DNA of 22,340 bases from Conidiobolus incongruus B7586 (taxonomy: Eukaryota > Entomophthoromycota > Entomophthoromycetes > Entomophthorales > Conidiobolaceae). Of this stretch, positions 18,716-22,340 are shown piece after piece (positions within the stretch are counted from its first letter, which is position 1; every line of letters begins with the position of its first letter). The DNA is taken from assembly GCA_000697335.1 (NCBI GenBank), contig JNEM01008801.1, positions 1 through 22,340 on the forward strand, in the 5' to 3' direction. A program made the translations under genes and the position numbers. The notes below the pieces were generated by a model that did no database searches, was not told where the DNA came from, and saw nothing but the letters and a program-made list of their open reading frames with translations.

Positions 18716-21135
18716 TCTTATCCCAACATCATTTTTATATAATATTCACGAATAATCTCAAACCTCCTAACTAATATTTTATATTTTATACATATATTTA
18801 GGAAATGGATCAATTCAATAACGCATGAAAAAAAATTAGTCAAAATGATAGATTTTAAGCAATATTGAATCATCCCCTATTTAATAATTATGATAAATTA
18901 AAAAATTTCCAAGCATTGAACAATTTCAATCAAACTACTTTTGTTCAAAATTCACATCTATTTCACTGAATAAAAACTTAAATCTCTTTCAAAAGTGCCG
19001 AAAAATATTCAAAAACCTCTCTTTTTTTAGTAATATTGAATAATTAGAAAATATTCTGTTTACTATATTTGGATAGATTTTTAATAGTTTAATTTGGTCA
19101 AATTCGGTAATTTGATTTAATTGGAATTCATTGGAAAGTAGTGGAAAAGTATAGATAAATAATTTCCAAATGATTTAATTATTTTATCATAAATATTAAT
19201 TAAATAATTTAACAAATTAAAAAGGATATACTTTAAAAATTATATATCTTCAATTGTTCTCACTTATATTATATCCATTTTTACATTTTACCATTTAATT
19301 CAGTTAATTTTTTAGTTATTTTGATCTTATAACAAATTTTTTAACATTTAAATTGTAATCATTTTTAAATTCATGACTTTATTACTTAAATATATAATCA
19401 AATAATTTTAAAAACCTAATGAACATTTTAAATTAAAATTTAAACCATCATATGTTTAATACAAGTTTCTCTAATACCACTAATATATTGTTATAATCTA
19501 TTAATCCACAATTCGTGGCTATATTTAAAATTATTTTTAAAATTTATCCAGGTTAACTCTGTTAATAATGATATTTATATTAAACAATAATATTTTAAAA
19601 TTTATTTATTTATTCATTATTAAATTATATTAATGCTTATTAATATAGAATTTTAATTAATTTTTTTCATTTATTTTAAAAGTTCATCTAAAATTTAATT
19701 AATTGTAATATAATATATACTGTCAATAGTAGATTTGTTAAAATATTTGATAAGGATAATATTAATTCTTAAATCACTAAATTTATAAATATTAATTGGT
19801 TAGAATGAAAAAAAATTAATTTATAATTATATCTGATGTTGAATTAATATAAAACAAATGAGAATATATTATATTAACAATAATAATGTACTTAGAGTTT
19901 CATTCAATATAGCTATATTTTACAACCAATATTAACTATCATTTTAATGCTGTTACTAATATTCATATGCTAATAGATACAAAATAATTCTTATAGTTCC
20001 AATTAGTATAATATTCCAAATTTCATGATATTTTTTAGTCACTTTCATGCAATATTATTATTATATATTGATAAAATAAATCAAAGACTATTTTGATAAA
20101 ATAAAAGGTTCCTTAAACATTCCTGAAATTACTAACTCTTTACATTCTATTATAATTATTTGCTGTGTTTTAACAATATTATATTATACGAAAAAATACT
20201 GATAACCTATACTAAAGAGACTATATCACATGTAACGTAATTTTTGGCAATGAAATCAACGAAATGAACATTGTCAATTGAAATGTAATACTAACTTGAA
20301 TCAATATAATATATTAATAAGTTTTCAATCTAAATCTTATAGGATATTATTTCTCGATAATTTAAATTAAAATTTTGATGTTATAATATTATATATTTTG
20401 GGATTACAACACGTATTTTACAATTGATTTTTCATAGTATCTGTTAATGATATACCCTTTTAAAGATAATAAAAAAATTAAGTGATAATAGAATATATAT
20501 ACATATATATATATACATTTAATCTAATGATTAAATTTCTATATAACATTTTAATTATATAATTTTATTCAATTAAATTTTTATTCAATAAATATTAGTT
20601 TTTATATTATATTTTAAAGTTTTTAATTTATTAATCTATTAATTAATAACCAAAATACTTTTAAAAGGATAAAATGATTTTTTAAAGGAAATTTTTTTGA
20701 TTTTGATATTGTTTAATAAACATCTGTTTGATATTAATTTTCCAGATTATATAGTAGCAAATACCTATATTATTTTTTAATTTGAATGATTTTAATTTTG
20801 TATAATGAATTATATATTTGAATTGTTTATTTATTTTACTAGATACTTATATTTTGAAAATTTAATTATATAAAATACATATTAATTAATTAATAATTCA
20901 ATAAAGTTTCGTGTATTTTCATTTATTTACATGTTATTGAGAGTAATAATTCTAATTTTATTACATTCAAAATTTATATCACATATTATTTAAATGAATA
21001 TTATCTAATTTTTTAGAATAATTATGATAATTAAAAATCACAAAATAACTCTATATATAGACTTTTAAGTGAATTTTTTTGTTTTTAATTATTAATAAAG
21101 ATATTAATATTTTTCTGTTACTAATTTATCTTTTA
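18716..21135. other. AT-rich spacer, no gene seen
   Basis: Very AT-rich. It contains a TA-rich microsatellite at about 20493-20516. No tRNA, open frame or long repeat is visible. Confidence 0.55.
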
Positions 21136-21139
21136 CTAT

Positions 21140-21387
21140 TGAGGGAGTATTTTAACTCCTTGTTCCAAGAACTGGTGATATTCTAGATAATCCATTTTAT
21201 AAGCCACTGTTTGATAAGTTTGAAATATTTAAACTATCTGACTTTCCTAAATAAACCCACTCCTCTATTTCTATTAACTTTAACTTTACTCTTTCTTTAT
21301 CTTTTACTTATCTTTTTGGCTCTTTTGCCTGATACTTTATATCCTTTTACAGGATTCCTCCCAATAGGGCAAGTTTAAACCCCAACA
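21140..21387 (-). mobile_element. Probable solo LTR (248 bp)
   Basis: The segment reads TGAGGGAG...CCCCAACA on the plus strand and TGTTGGGG...CTCCCTCA on the minus strand, so the ends are TG...CA with an imperfect terminal inverted repeat. It is flanked by CTAT at 21136-21139 and 21388-21391, a 4-base direct repeat of the size LTR integrases make. It is less AT-rich than its surroundings, with the change at these borders. Minus orientation is preferred because TGTTGG is a common LTR start and a TATATAAAG-like motif follows about 45 bases in; the plus strand has a TTTTATAAG alternative at 21196-21203. No internal region adjoins it. It is unlike the LTR at 5583-6143, so it represents a different family. 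Confidence 0.6.
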
Positions 21388-21391
21388 CTAT

Positions 21392-22340
21392 ATTAACAAT
21401 ATTAGAATATTAATATAGTTGTAAAATGAATATAAACTTTTTTATTAATATATTCAATATATATTTGATATTGGAAGTTTAATCAATTATTCATTTCATC
21501 AATTATTATCATATTCTTTAATATAATATATTGAAAAATATTTTAACTTATAATATTTTAAAGAATATATGGATATTAGATCTTTGAAAACATAATATAT
21601 ATTTAATAATTTATAGAAATTAAATTTAATAGATTTAAATAAAAAATAAATTATATATAATTAATATTCAATATAACTCATTTAATTTAGAATATGATAT
21701 AAATCTGAACTTTATAAATCAATAAAATATTATGAAATTATTCATATTATGCATAAATATTCTTTTTTGGTGTTTTTTAATATAATTAACCCTAATATAT
21801 TTAAATTTTATATTTGTTAAAAAATTTCATTAAAATTTTAATTTCATAAAACTTATTATTATTAAATTTTTAAAATGAAATTAATGAAGGTTTATGTTAA
21901 TAAAAAAATATAAATAGTTATAATAATTGAAAATTTGAAATTTAATAATAAGAAATTATATACTTATTAATTTTTCAATTTATATATATTAGATTTTTCT
22001 TATGTTATTATCTATTAAAATTGTTGAGCTATATAATAATATTAGTTATTATTATATTAATGTTTCAAAAAATTCAAATATATTATTGATTCAATATAAC
22101 GACCAAATAACTGATGTAAATTACTTATAAATCAGAATAATTAAATAAACTGGACTTGGTGACTATAATTAGTACTGTTACCTTTCATATTTTTGATATT
22201 ATTTTTAACTTAAAATTTGATAAATATATTATAATTTCTAATTAAATCTCTTTTATAAACGTTTATGAAAATTTATTTCAAATTTTTTGTTATAAATTTT
22301 GATTAATATAATAAAAAAACTTATAAATTAATATTCTAAT
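21392..22340. other. AT-rich sequence to the window end
   Basis: No open frame, RNA gene or repeat of note is seen. Confidence 0.55.

Noticed and set aside
1-22340. CRISPR arrays, bacterial operons, prophage or integron features
   Set aside because: No regularly spaced repeats or bacterial-type gene arrangement exist. Introns and Pol III-type tRNA genes show nuclear fungal DNA.

Overview
This window is nuclear DNA from a very AT-rich fungus. The protein-coding genes are eukaryotic. Their introns are mostly 47-56 bases long, start with GTAA and end in AG, with a TACTAAT or TATTAAT branch motif about 11-13 bases before the acceptor in the clearest cases. A fungal-type 7TM-RGS protein and a fungal-type homeodomain protein point to Fungi. 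A complex I subunit argues against lineages that lost complex I (Saccharomycetaceae, Microsporidia, Neocallimastigomycota). An AT-rich early-diverging fungus is my best guess, but the lineage cannot be fixed from the sequence alone.

Layout, left to right: an AT-rich spacer; an intronless dithiol glutaredoxin (+); tRNA-Met(CAT) (+); tRNA-Ala(AGC) (+); the complex I subunit NDUFA11 (+, 3 exons), convergent with the Rpl4 chaperone ACL4 (-, 4 exons); a second tRNA-Ala(AGC) (-) with a solo LTR sitting a few bases upstream of it; tRNA-Phe(GAA) (-); VPS55 (+); a 626-residue 7TM-RGS protein (+, intronless); a CHERP-like CID splicing-factor-type gene (+, 3 exons); a second, identical tRNA-Phe (+); a 2 kb AT-rich spacer; a homeobox gene (-); then about 6 kb with no intact gene, holding two islands of higher GC content, a large inverted repeat and at least one further solo LTR.

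The genes do not form a pathway or cluster. They are housekeeping and regulatory genes (redox, respiration, ribosome assembly, endosomal sorting, G-protein signalling, RNA processing, transcription), interspersed with tRNA genes that have served as landing sites for retroelements.

The most striking observation is in VPS55. The reading frame and the family alignment both require a one-nucleotide exon (the C at 7294), flanked by two ordinary-looking introns of 54 and 47 bases. The three bases of one threonine codon would then lie in three separate exons.
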